Shown here: piece by piece, positions 1 to 5,285 of the stretch
How the letters are laid out: each line of letters begins with the position of its first letter
Position numbering within the stretch: the first letter of the stretch is position 1
Made by a program: the position numbers and the translations under genes
NCBI GenBank assembly: GCA_031254795.1
Contig: JAIRTS010000199.1
Location: 1-5,285 of the forward strand
Source of the DNA: Treponema sp.
GTDB taxonomy: Bacteria > Spirochaetota > Spirochaetia > Treponematales > Breznakiellaceae
Length of the DNA stretch: 5,285 nt
Direction: 5' to 3'
The notes under the pieces: generated by a model
Told to the model about the DNA's origin: nothing
Database searches by the model: none
The model's input: only the letters and a program-made list of their open reading frames with translations

Positions 1-243
1 CGTGCCACCATCAATTCGAACTTCTTGAGTGCCAATCGTCGTGGAAGTGCGGCGATCAAAATTATGAAAAGACTTTTTTCATATATAAGCTCCTTGAAAC
101 CTTACTATGAAGAGGAGGATGCGAAAGTACGGACAGTCCATCGCTTTACAACGGGAATTTATATACTAAAGAGGCTTTACCAAAACTTCAGTTTTTGGGA
201 AAGCAACCGTGAAATTCGCGGTTTTGCAAGGTTGAAAGCCTGA
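1..243 (+). CDS. Possible 3' end of an unidentified gene entering from the left edge
   Basis: The frame starting at base 1 is open to a TGA at 241-243, giving 80 codons with no start required inside the window. The translation ends in FWESNREIRGFARLKA and is rich in basic and aromatic residues. I do not recognise a family, and I see no signal peptide or clear motif. An internal start (TTG at 25 or ATG at 64) is possible, but no good ribosome binding site precedes either. After the TGA the same frame stays open to a TAA at 439-441, so an interrupted longer frame is conceivable. An open stretch this long is only mildly unusual by chance. It could equally be non-coding spacer, so confidence is low. 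Confidence 0.2.
   Translation, partial: RATINSNFLSANRRGSAAIKIMKRLFSYISSLKPYYEEEDAKVRTVHRFTTGIYILKRLYQNFSFWESNREIRGFARLKA
182..195. repeat. Small inverted repeat AAAACT-TC-AGTTTT
   Basis: AAAACT (182-187) and AGTTTT (190-195) are perfect reverse complements separated by two bases. This is one of three inverted repeats packed between 180 and 311. A two-base loop is too tight for a simple hairpin, so some end pairs would open. No function can be assigned. Confidence 0.4.
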
Positions 244-251
244 AAAACCGC
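218..251. repeat. 8-bp inverted repeat GCGGTTTT / AAAACCGC
   Basis: GCGGTTTT at 218-225 pairs with AAAACCGC at 244-251 across an 18-base loop. It sits directly beside the larger palindrome at 253-311 and overlaps the end of the left open frame. Read on the minus strand, it follows the palindrome and carries a short T run, so the two together could help stop transcripts coming out of the regulator gene. Confidence 0.4.
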
Positions 252-252
252 A

Positions 253-311
253 AGAGCCTGTCCCAAAACCGTGCGCGTAACGCACAGTCAATTAGTTTTG
301 GGACAGGCTCT
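253..311. repeat. 59-bp palindromic element with perfect 17-bp arms and a nested hairpin
   Basis: The left arm, AGAGCCTGTCCCAAAAC (253-269), is the exact reverse complement of the right arm (295-311). Inside the loop, GTGCG (271-275) and CGCAC (281-285) form a second stem around CGTAA. No T run directly follows either arm. On the minus strand a GGTTTTT comes only a few bases later, so a rho-independent terminator for the minus-strand operon is possible but not textbook. The long perfect arms and compact size also fit a transposase-less repeat element (MITE-like) or an insertion-sequence end relic. I see no clear target-site duplication. Which of these it is would depend on its copy number in the genome. 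Confidence 0.8.
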
Positions 312-543
312 AAAAAGAGACAATTTGTTAGATGCGATGCATAATCACGAGCGGAGGATTCGTAGAGAAGGAAGCGTAACGATTACATTGTCCAATATAC
401 AAAACCTACGCCAGAAGATCGCCAAATATTCTGATCCGTAAACCTGAAGATAAAGAGACAATGGCACCTCTTTAAGAATATCGCAAGAGGATAAGGAACG
501 CCAATCAATTATTGTGGATTTTTTATCAAAAATTGCGCTGTTT
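312..543. other. Spacer downstream of the AraC gene with no identifiable gene
   Basis: This stretch holds no convincing gene. One plus-strand frame encodes a short peptide ending in QKIAKYSDP at 438, with no recognisable family. An exact 11-base direct repeat, AAAGAGACAAT, occurs at 314-324 and 452-462. Weak AT-only or six-base stems are present (ATTTTT/AAAAAT at 518-533; CCTCTT/AAGAGG between about 467 and 490), but none is a convincing terminator. It may be degraded sequence or simply the operon's downstream spacer. Confidence 0.5.
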
Positions 544-1425
544 TTAGGTAAGGCGCCGATTTGAGGAGCGCGGCGTTTTTCCCTCGTGGTATGCCGAAGG
601 AGTGGTTCCGGTATAGGTCTTGAATATCCGGTTAAACGTGGCGAGGCTATTGAAGCCGCACATGTAGGCGATGTCTGTAATCGGCAAATCCGTTCCCGCC
701 AGACGCCGTTCCGCTTGGTGAAGCCGTATACGGGAAAGATGTTCAAAAAAGCTCCGTCCAGTTTGTTCTTTTAGGTAGCGGGAGAAATAAAATTTATTCA
801 GGCAGGCTTTGTCTGCGGCCATTTCCAGAGAGAGTCCGGGATTTTCAAAGTTATTCTCAAAAAAAGTGAATATCCGTTCCAGCCGTTCATGGTTGTTATT
901 CCGCTTGATATGCCCACCGCTCTTTTCCGCAGGCAATTCCCGTAAAAAAATCAGGGACAGTTCGTAGAGTTTCGAGATGATCGCAAGCCGACACCCCGTC
1001 TGTCGCCGCTGATATTCCTCAAAAATACCGTCCAACAGCATTTCAAGCCGTCCGTGTATGGCGTCATGGTTGCTCACGATAGATTTCCGCCTGAACAGTG
1101 GGGATGTTTCGGGACCATAAATATCCGACAGGGTTTCCGAGAAGATTTCAAGTCCGAACTGAAAAATCCTCGCGCTGGCCGCCGGGCTTGGATTGGAATA
1201 AGCGTGGATCAGCCCCGAGTCAACCACGATAATATCCCCTTGATCCCCCTCTTCGGATTTTCCGCCAACAGCAGCCTCCAGCCTTCCCTTAAGGATGTAC
1301 ACGATTTCAATTTGGGGATGCCAATGAAATGGAAACCAGAAGCCTGGTTTTTCGCTGTCCCACGCGACAAAGGGGAATGAACGGTCGAGGCGTTTTTCTT
1401 TTTCATAAAAAGGGAGGCATTTCAT
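544..1425 (-). CDS. AraC-family transcriptional regulator with N-terminal cupin sensor domain
   Basis: This is a 293-residue cytoplasmic DNA-binding regulator, a usual length for the two-domain AraC family. Residues about 15-90 form a cupin-like sensor: HWHPQIEIVYILKG (34-47) and GDIIVVDSGLIHAY (63-76) carry the typical His and Gly-Asp positions of sugar-responsive members. Residues about 180-283 form the double helix-turn-helix domain, with a first HTH near 200-223 (LEMAADKACLNKFYFSRYLK) and the diagnostic second one near 248-280 (ITDIAYMCGFNSLATFNRIF, then GTTPSAYH). The ATG at 1423-1425 lies five bases after the stop codon of the glycosidase gene. No Shine-Dalgarno sequence is visible in front of it, so translation is probably coupled to that gene. 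As third gene of the operon it likely controls the sugar genes and its own expression; the inducer is unknown. A candidate operator is the direct repeat at 5046-5099. Confidence 0.94.
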   Translation of the reverse strand: MKCLPFYEKEKRLDRSFPFVAWDSEKPGFWFPFHWHPQIEIVYILKGRLEAAVGGKSEEGDQGDIIVVDSGLIHAYSNPSPAASARIFQFGLEIFSETLSDIYGPETSPLFRRKSIVSNHDAIHGRLEMLLDGIFEEYQRRQTGCRLAIISKLYELSLIFLRELPAEKSGGHIKRNNNHERLERIFTFFENNFENPGLSLEMAADKACLNKFYFSRYLKEQTGRSFFEHLSRIRLHQAERRLAGTDLPITDIAYMCGFNSLATFNRIFKTYTGTTPSAYHEGKTPRSSNRRLT

Positions 1426-1430
1426 ACCGC

Positions 1431-3545
1431 TTATATATATTTCACCAGATTTTCCGTTTCGATGACGAAAGAACCGTCATTGGGGAAACCCGGCGCGGGT
1501 TTTCCATCGTCCCCATCCCAGCCCGCCGCCATCATTGCCACAGCAAGGAGGAGGCCGGCGTTCCCCGGCAGGTACAGGGGCAAATCGCCGTTTCCTGACT
1601 GCTTGTTGTGTCCATTGGAAAGGTAGGTGTTTTTGGGTTTCTCCATGAGGAGGAGGCGCAACGCGTCCTCTCTTCGTCCCAGACGCGCCGCGCACATGGA
1701 AAGCATGGGGAAGTCCCAGCCATAAAAGGTGTCCATCTCCCAGACCGCAAGTGTTTTGTCTAAAGTCGCAGACATGCTTGCGGGATCAACCACTTTGCTG
1801 TTCAGAACGCCGTACATGGCGAGCATTGAAGGATGATCGGTGTAGAAAGGTCGCTTTATAAACGTATCCGGGCAACGTTCATGTGCAAGATACACGCCAT
1901 CCTTTTGCGCGGGAAGCGCCAACTTGTCCACGATACTTCCAAAACGGGGAAGTTCTCCTAGCCGTTGAAGCCAGACATCGGCCTGGCGCAAGCCCCAGCG
2001 GAAATATTCGATTTCATACGCCGCGTTCAGGACGATTCTGGGGTCGTGCCTTTCCTGAGCCGGAATATACGGCGGCCCCAGTACATAACGAACCCCATCC
2101 CAGCGCAGGAAACTTGCCATAAACTCCGCTGTTTCTACAATAACATCCCGGTATTCTGCAAAGAATTCCTGTCCCTCTCCGGCGCGGTAACAGAGTTCCG
2201 CAAGCATGATCGGGTGGGGCTGTTGCCAGATCAGCAGAACCGCTATTGAAGACGGTGTGTTGTATGCGGTGGGATCGCACATTTTAGGCCACCTCGCTCC
2301 CTGATAGCCTTGTGAAGCGGCTATTCTCTGCGCTGCAGGCAGTATTGTTTTGTAGTAGGCGAGGCTTTTTTTTAATTCCTCTTTCCTGCCCCACAACACA
2401 AAATGCGCCGTATGCCAATAGTACATTTCAAAATGAAATTTGCCATACCAACTGTTGCAGGCAAGTCCTGTTTCTGCTGGAGGCAGTCTTCCTCGGCTTT
2501 GAATTGCCGTAAGATACTGGGACAGCACGATGCGCCGTTCAAGCTCATAAGCACGGCTGTCGGAGGATTGGGATAGATCGAGCGCGCCGCCTCGCATCCA
2601 GTACTGTTCCCAGAACGTCATGCACGCAGTTTTCGCCTCGTCAAAGCAAGGAAGGGTGGATTGACACTGCGCCCGACACTGTTGCAGTTGACGTTCGTAA
2701 AGCGATGCCATCGCCGGGACATGACATGGCTCAAAGTGGAAGGCGAGTTCCAGCGTTTCGGCGTGCGACGCATGGTGTGGTATAAAGGCCGCGCTATGCG
2801 CGCCTTCATGGAAGCGCGCATCAACACCCGCGCCACCAGCGAAGACGGTCACCCGATACCGTGTGTCGTCCATTTCACGCTCAAACATGAAAACACCATC
2901 CACTTTTCTGCTAAAACTGGTCGTATGCAAAAGAGGAGCGGTGAAATTGGCGGCGCTTTTTTTGTGGCTGCCGTACGGGAAATGCAGCACGACATGCAAT
3001 TTTCGCATTTTGATTAATGGTGAGGTGGAACGCACATAGACAGCGTCTTCTTCGGGATGTACAAACGTTTCTGTTGCAACCGGCACTCCATCAATGGTAA
3101 ATTCGGAATACAAGACCCCTTCCCAGATGTTCAAGCGCTGTTTAAGCGGCTTTGTATTGTCAAAAGAAAGGAGTGCGCCCTCAAGCTCAAAGCCGATTTT
3201 CCCCAGATGAAACTTGTGGATGTTCTGACGCAATCCTCGAAACACCGTTTCTTGCCCCGTTTCGTCCACCGCATAGCAAACCTTCCTGCCACCCGTGTCG
3301 AAAGGATCGAGGCGCAACAGAGAGTCGTCTTTGGGAGCGTTGGCGTAGGAGTGCCAGCCCCACTCGGACATGGTACAGAGGGGAAAAGCCTCCGCTCCGG
3401 CGGCATATTCTGTGGAAAGCGTCTGCAAACCGGTAAAATCAGCAGTAAAGCAAAACGCGCCGTTTCCCACGGAGAGAGGGGCTTCTTTTTCGAGTTTTGT
3501 GTACACGGGATTGTGGCGGGTTATAAGGGAGTGTCTGTCTATCAA
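1431..3545 (-). CDS. GH65-like six-hairpin glycoside hydrolase (uncharacterised branch)
   Basis: This is a 704-residue protein without a signal peptide, so probably cytoplasmic. Residues 1-300 look like the beta-sandwich domain seen in GH65/GH95-type enzymes and begin with the family-like stretch SVGNGAFCFTADFTGLQT (25-42). Residues about 330-690 should form the (alpha/alpha)6 barrel: NSWYGKFHFEMYYWH (364-378), GARWPKM (416-422), IWQQPHPI (439-446), LGPPYIPAQE (489-498), NAAYEIEYFRWGL (507-519) and the closing LPLYLPGNAGLLLAVAM (655-671). By position, Glu498 is the best candidate for the acid catalyst; this is inference, because the canonical GH65 phosphorylase motifs are not clearly present. 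The start is a TTG directly abutting the TAA of the GH4 gene; a GGGGA nine bases upstream may serve as the ribosome binding site, and homologues as I recall them begin at about this point. It probably processes the same oligosaccharides as its GH4 partner. The exact reaction (hydrolysis or phosphorolysis) and the substrate are unknown. Confidence 0.85.
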   Translation of the reverse strand: MIDRHSLITRHNPVYTKLEKEAPLSVGNGAFCFTADFTGLQTLSTEYAAGAEAFPLCTMSEWGWHSYANAPKDDSLLRLDPFDTGGRKVCYAVDETGQETVFRGLRQNIHKFHLGKIGFELEGALLSFDNTKPLKQRLNIWEGVLYSEFTIDGVPVATETFVHPEEDAVYVRSTSPLIKMRKLHVVLHFPYGSHKKSAANFTAPLLHTTSFSRKVDGVFMFEREMDDTRYRVTVFAGGAGVDARFHEGAHSAAFIPHHASHAETLELAFHFEPCHVPAMASLYERQLQQCRAQCQSTLPCFDEAKTACMTFWEQYWMRGGALDLSQSSDSRAYELERRIVLSQYLTAIQSRGRLPPAETGLACNSWYGKFHFEMYYWHTAHFVLWGRKEELKKSLAYYKTILPAAQRIAASQGYQGARWPKMCDPTAYNTPSSIAVLLIWQQPHPIMLAELCYRAGEGQEFFAEYRDVIVETAEFMASFLRWDGVRYVLGPPYIPAQERHDPRIVLNAAYEIEYFRWGLRQADVWLQRLGELPRFGSIVDKLALPAQKDGVYLAHERCPDTFIKRPFYTDHPSMLAMYGVLNSKVVDPASMSATLDKTLAVWEMDTFYGWDFPMLSMCAARLGRREDALRLLLMEKPKNTYLSNGHNKQSGNGDLPLYLPGNAGLLLAVAMMAAGWDGDDGKPAPGFPNDGSFVIETENLVKYI

Positions 3546-3562
3546 TTAAGCGCGTCCCCATA
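3528..3562 (-). promoter_or_regulatory. Stop-start junction TAA-TTG with upstream GGGGA ribosome binding site
   Basis: On the minus strand the GH4 stop codon TAA (3548-3546) is followed with no gap by TTG (3545-3543), the likely start of the GH65-like gene. A GGGGA lies nine bases before the TTG, inside the last GH4 codons. The two genes share one reading frame. The arrangement implies translational coupling by terminating ribosomes, at near-equal expression if re-initiation is efficient. Confidence 0.6.
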
Positions 3563-4976
3563 TGCCATCGACGCGGGTTTTAGCGCACATTTCATCAAAC
3601 AGGGAACGGGCGTCAGACAGTGGCAGTTTTTGTACCGCCGAATCGTGGGAGAATACCCTGAAGGCTTTTTCCCGATCATGTTCAAACACCGCTTCGATAA
3701 TCCCCTCCTGTGCCAAGACGTGGGGAGCCACTAGCACCCGCACATCAGTCGGCAACCCTTCGCTCACCAACGGCTGAACGTCATCCCGAGAAAAGGAGGC
3801 GTTGGTTTCCACCACCGCTTCACGGGGCAGATCAGGCATCTGTCCACAGTTGGGCATATTCACATTGGTGACGAGGTTTCCTAAACCAACAAGGGATTTT
3901 ACAATGGCTATGCCTTCCTCTCCAGACTCAACAGGCGTCATGGCGGCGGCACCTTCACTATAGGTGCTTGCCAGTTTTTTCAGCTTCTTTTGGTTACTTA
4001 TCCGCCATGATACGGGCGTAAGGGCAAATCCCCAACTTTCCACATGCGCTGGATTCGCAAGGTACCACGAATAGGGGCAGAATTCTGCAAGATGACGGTC
4101 GCCCGCCGCAGCGATCAAACCGTAACGGTGGAAAAGATCCATCTTGACCCGCTCGGTGGAAGAGAAGTATTTCAACCTGACTGCTTCATCCGGGTCCTCT
4201 CTGCTGGTTCCACCCGCCGCAAACGTAGTCGCGGACCCCGCGCCCCTGAAACCGGACTCGGCGTACGCATCGACAAATTGTTTGTAATACGGAAAAATGT
4301 CAATGCTCTTCCATGAAGCCTTGTCGATCCATGTAAAATGGTTTATCCCCAACACACGAGTTTTAATGTCTTCTCGCTTTATAGTGCCTTCCGGCGCAAG
4401 TCCCGCTTTTTCAAGTGCCGTCGCCAGTAGCTTTTGGGTGTTGAACACCTCATGGCAACAGCCAAAAGCCTTGACATGTGGAAACTCCCGATACAGCGTC
4501 CTGACGCAGATAGCCATGGGGTTGGTGTAATTGACAACCCAGGCATCCGGAGCGTATCGCTTGACGGCACGGGCAATTTCCCGGAATTGGAGGATGGCGC
4601 GGATAGCGCGGATGAGTCCTCCCACTCCAGCGGTATCTCCCACAGACTGGTAGATGTCGTATCGCTCCGGCGTGTGTACATCCACTGCCATATCATTAAA
4701 ATCGCCGGGCAGGATGGACACAAACACAAAATCGCTTCCTTCAAGGGCTTCCTGCAAGGATGCGTTGGCGTGGAAGCACCATCTTCCCTTGTTGTATTTT
4801 TCCATTAGAGTGTTACCGATTAACTCATTGGTCTTGGCGGCTTCAAACTCTATATCGTACAGTTCGATAACGCCGGAAAGTTCTTTTTCAAAAGTCAAGT
4901 CCTGCATAAGCACCCACGCCCAGTTGCGGGATCCGCCACCAATATAACAGATTTTCAGTTGGTTGTTGTTTGTCAT
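3546..4976 (-). CDS. GH4 NAD- and metal-dependent glycosidase, CHEV type (putative alpha-galacturonidase)
   Basis: This is a 476-residue cytoplasmic enzyme of glycoside hydrolase family 4, which cleaves glycosides by a redox-elimination mechanism using NAD and usually Mn2+. The Rossmann dinucleotide-binding strand LKICYIGGGS (7-16) is at the N terminus. Further family marks are GDTAGVGGLIRAIR (113-126), NYTNPMAICVRT (149-160), the metal-site motif CHEV (Cys174-Val177), GINHFTW (210-216, with the second metal ligand probably His213) and AAGDRHLAEFCP (290-301). From family knowledge, the CHEV variant marks the uronic-acid branch typified by Bacillus subtilis LplD, an alpha-galacturonidase, rather than the alpha-glucosidase or melibiase branches; substrate assignment by motif is moderate only. 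The ATG at 4974-4976 is chosen because the Rossmann strand follows at once; the frame stays open upstream to 5249 but reads through promoter sequence. It is first gene of the operon and abuts the next gene with no gap. Confidence 0.94.
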   Translation of the reverse strand: MTNNNQLKICYIGGGSRNWAWVLMQDLTFEKELSGVIELYDIEFEAAKTNELIGNTLMEKYNKGRWCFHANASLQEALEGSDFVFVSILPGDFNDMAVDVHTPERYDIYQSVGDTAGVGGLIRAIRAILQFREIARAVKRYAPDAWVVNYTNPMAICVRTLYREFPHVKAFGCCHEVFNTQKLLATALEKAGLAPEGTIKREDIKTRVLGINHFTWIDKASWKSIDIFPYYKQFVDAYAESGFRGAGSATTFAAGGTSREDPDEAVRLKYFSSTERVKMDLFHRYGLIAAAGDRHLAEFCPYSWYLANPAHVESWGFALTPVSWRISNQKKLKKLASTYSEGAAAMTPVESGEEGIAIVKSLVGLGNLVTNVNMPNCGQMPDLPREAVVETNASFSRDDVQPLVSEGLPTDVRVLVAPHVLAQEGIIEAVFEHDREKAFRVFSHDSAVQKLPLSDARSLFDEMCAKTRVDGIWGRA

Positions 4977-5011
4977 ATTTCTATGATAGCATGGCTTTTT
5001 GTTATTTTCAA
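4976..5011 (-). promoter_or_regulatory. Near-consensus housekeeping promoter for the operon, predicted leaderless
   Basis: On the minus strand, TTGAAA (5011-5006) is followed by a 17-base spacer and TATCAT (4988-4983). A TG placed one base before the -10 makes it an extended -10 (TGC-TATCAT). This is five of six matches in each hexamer at ideal spacing. Only six bases separate the -10 from the GH4 start codon, so transcription should begin at or within a couple of bases of the A of ATG (4976). No Shine-Dalgarno sequence precedes that ATG, which agrees with a leaderless message. Confidence 0.65.
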
Positions 5012-5045
5012 TAGATAATGTAATAATCGACTTAAATATAAAATT

Positions 5046-5099
5046 TCTTTGATAGATACTGCGATCTGAGACTACAATCTTTGATGATTTCAGCGATCT
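5046..5099. repeat. Tandem 22-bp direct repeat, candidate AraC-type operator
   Basis: Two copies of TCTTTGAT-N7-GCGATCT lie at 5046-5067 and 5078-5099. They match at 17 of 22 positions and all eight outer-left and seven outer-right bases are identical. The repeat period is 32 bp, close to three helical turns, so a bound dimer would lie on one DNA face. AraC-family proteins commonly bind two direct-repeat half-sites. The copies are centred roughly 80-112 bp upstream of the predicted operon start, suited to activation, and overlap the -35 and start region of the plus-strand promoter, suited to repression. The binding protein is inferred to be the AraC regulator of this operon. Confidence 0.6.
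5049..5078 (+). promoter_or_regulatory. Predicted sigma-70/A-type promoter for the right-hand gene
   Basis: TTGATA (5049-5054) and TACAAT (5073-5078) each match the consensus at five of six positions, with an 18-base spacer. The expected start near 5085 would leave a leader of about 33 bases containing the ribosome binding site at 5107-5114. The -35 lies inside the first copy of the direct repeat and the start region inside the second. Confidence 0.5.
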
Positions 5100-5106
5100 T
5101 CTCAAA

Positions 5107-5114
5107 AAGGGGAG
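5107..5114 (+). promoter_or_regulatory. Ribosome binding site AAGGGGAG
   Basis: AAGGGGAG ends four bases before the ATG at 5119. It is the strongest Shine-Dalgarno sequence in the window and decides the start of the right-hand partial gene. It contrasts with the minus-strand genes, which have weak or no such sites. Confidence 0.7.
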
Positions 5115-5118
5115 CGTC

Positions 5119-5285
5119 ATGGATATCGCCGCTATTGTACGCTCTTTGTACCACCGTAGCCAGATAAAAGAACTTCCCATTATGGAAAGAAAATTGTACG
5201 ATTCCGCAAAAAAACTCATGGAAGATGAGATCGCCTTTTCCCTGAGCAAAAATCATGAGGATGTCGAGCGCATGATCTTCGAGCG
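5119..5285 (+). CDS. 5' end of an unidentified gene running off the right edge
   Basis: ATG at 5119 is followed by 55 open codons to the window end with no stop. The translation begins MDIAAIVRSLYHRSQIKELP and continues as a charged, probably helical segment (KKLMEDEI, KNHEDVERMIFER). A strong ribosome binding site and a plausible promoter precede it, and no in-frame ATG lies upstream before the stop at 5053-5055. There is no signal peptide in the visible part, so a cytoplasmic protein is likely. I do not recognise the family. Its divergent position beside a sugar operon makes a regulator, enzyme or other member of the same locus possible, but this is only context. The gene is incomplete here. 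Confidence 0.7.
   Translation, partial: MDIAAIVRSLYHRSQIKELPIMERKLYDSAKKLMEDEIAFSLSKNHEDVERMIFE

Noticed and set aside
518..533. Possible terminator directly after the AraC gene (ATTTTT/AAAAAT stem)
   Set aside because: The stem contains only A-T pairs and is six bases long, too weak for a rho-independent terminator.
345..746. 133-codon minus-strand open frame overlapping the AraC C terminus
   Set aside because: Much of it is the HTH-coding region read in another frame, and the remainder lies in spacer without a domain or start signal.
3057..3734. 225-codon plus-strand open frame antisense to the GH65-like and GH4 genes
   Set aside because: It overlaps two well-supported genes on the other strand, shows no recognisable domain and has no convincing ribosome binding site. 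It is a shadow of the coding strand.
4434..4808. 124-codon plus-strand open frame within the GH4 gene
   Set aside because: It is antisense to conserved GH4 motifs and has no family signal of its own.
4977..5249. N-terminal extension of the GH4 frame by 91 codons to an ATG at 5249
   Set aside because: The extra residues run through the AT-rich divergent promoter region and overlap the opposite gene. GH4 enzymes begin almost at the Rossmann strand, which fits the ATG at 4976.
1..5285. CRISPR array, tRNA, rRNA or riboswitch
   Set aside because: No regularly spaced repeats, cloverleaf or conserved RNA core was seen. The only tandem repeat is the two-copy operator-like pair at 5046-5099.

Overview
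The window is a compact carbohydrate-use locus from a bacterium. The genome class cannot be fixed from 5.3 kb. Base composition looks moderate, the regulatory sequences are of the ordinary sigma-70/sigma-A kind, and the enzyme set (a GH4 enzyme with a CHEV metal motif, a GH65-like enzyme and an AraC regulator) is typical of gut or plant-polymer-degrading Firmicutes and spirochaetes. That assignment is inference, not proof.

Layout. Positions 1-543 hold no convincing gene. There is an open frame from the left edge to 243 that I cannot identify, several small inverted repeats, a perfect 17-bp-arm palindrome (253-311) with a second hairpin inside it, and about 230 bases with nothing clear. Positions 544-4976 are a tight minus-strand operon read right to left: a GH4 NAD/metal-dependent glycosidase (3546-4976), a GH65-like six-hairpin glycosidase (1431-3545) that starts with TTG immediately after the GH4 stop codon, and an AraC-family regulator (544-1425) five bases further on. 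Positions 4977-5118 are a divergent control region. From 5119 a plus-strand gene with a strong ribosome binding site runs off the right edge.

How it may work. Both enzymes lack signal peptides and should act in the cytoplasm on imported oligosaccharides. The CHEV motif places the GH4 enzyme with the uronic-acid-active (alpha-galacturonidase, LplD-like) branch of GH4, so pectin or rhamnogalacturonan-type fragments are the best substrate guess. The GH65-like protein would act on the same or a linked oligosaccharide. The AraC protein probably senses a sugar and controls the operon. No transporter lies in the window.

The most interesting part is the 142-bp divergent region. It has a near-consensus promoter for the operon whose predicted transcription start falls on the A of the GH4 start codon, so the mRNA should be leaderless. 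It also has a separate promoter for the right-hand gene, and a 22-bp tandem direct repeat (TCTTTGAT-N7-GCGATCT, 32-bp period). The repeat overlaps the right-hand promoter and lies upstream of the operon promoter, a layout that could work as a regulatory switch run by the AraC protein.
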